From: Elusimicrobiota bacterium
GTDB taxonomy: Bacteria > Elusimicrobiota > Elusimicrobia > FEN-1173
Length of the DNA stretch: 8,417 bases
Assembly (NCBI GenBank): GCA_016207625.1
Contig: JACQPF010000181.1
Location: 1 to 8,417 of the forward strand
Direction of reading: 5' to 3'
Both the position numbers and the translations under genes were made by a program. Of the stretch, positions 8,388 to 8,417 are shown piece by piece; the first letter of the stretch is position 1; every line of letters begins with the position of its first letter. The notes under the pieces are model-generated. The model was not told the origin of the DNA and searched no databases. It saw only the letters and a program-made list of their open reading frames with translations.

Positions 8388-8416
8388 TTGACAGAAAATG
8401 GGGGCTGTGTTATACT
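8388..8416 (+). promoter_or_regulatory. Housekeeping-sigma promoter reading out of the window
   Basis: TTGACA (8388-8393) is a perfect -35 box, followed by a 17-base spacer and TATACT (8411-8416), one base from the TATAAT consensus. It starts at the first base after the hemW stop codon. It would start a new transcript just beyond the right edge. In many bacteria hemW is followed by the hrcA-grpE-dnaK heat-shock operon, so such a gene is a reasonable guess, but no CIRCE operator half (TTAGCACTC) is visible in the sequence available. Activity is inferred from the match only. Confidence 0.82.
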
Positions 8417-8417
8417 A

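Noticed and set aside
8374..8404. Possible terminator hairpin CCCCC/GGGGG at the end of hemW
   Set aside because: The stem is only five pairs with a loop of about 21 bases and no T-run, and it overlaps the promoter spacer.

Overview
The window is a dense, GC-rich, single-direction (+ strand) bacterial gene block. It contains nine complete protein genes and one partial one, almost no intergenic DNA, and one strong promoter-like sequence at the extreme right end. No RNA gene, mobile element, CRISPR array or long repeat was seen. Separate mannose-family PTS subunits, ptsH/ptsI and a lepA-lepB-hemW block suggest a Gram-negative or deep-branching bacterium. Desulfobacterota/Myxococcota-like, Elusimicrobiota-like and Omnitrophota-like lineages all fit, and I cannot choose between them from sequence alone.

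Positions 1-2453 hold the tail of an unidentified upstream gene, then four mannose-family PTS enzyme II genes in the order IIA, IIB, IIC, IID. The start and stop codons overlap or nearly touch (ATGA, TAA-gt-ATG, GTGA, ATGA), as expected for translational coupling. Positions 2467-4513 encode the general PTS proteins HPr and enzyme I. Together these six genes form a complete phosphorelay from phosphoenolpyruvate: enzyme I His202, HPr His15, IIA His9, IIB His14, then a sugar bound by the IIC/IID membrane pair. HPr also keeps a Ser46 region of the type phosphorylated by HPr kinase. IIC is short at its C-terminus, and IID departs from the usual motifs at several positions.

Positions 4529-8387 encode three conserved housekeeping proteins: the translation GTPase LepA (EF4), signal peptidase I LepB with an apparent four-helix membrane region, and the radical-SAM protein HemW. 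HemW starts at a GTG inside lepB. Directly after the hemW stop lies TTGACA-N17-TATACT, a near-perfect housekeeping-sigma promoter for a gene beyond the window. In many bacteria that gene would be hrcA, but this cannot be seen here.

No terminator or promoter was seen between positions 1 and 8387, so all the genes could be cotranscribed. I found no convincing new system. The points most worth a second look are the atypical IIC/IID pair, the extra membrane helices of LepB, the lepB/hemW overlap, the terminal promoter, and the ambiguous reading frame of the first 99 bases.
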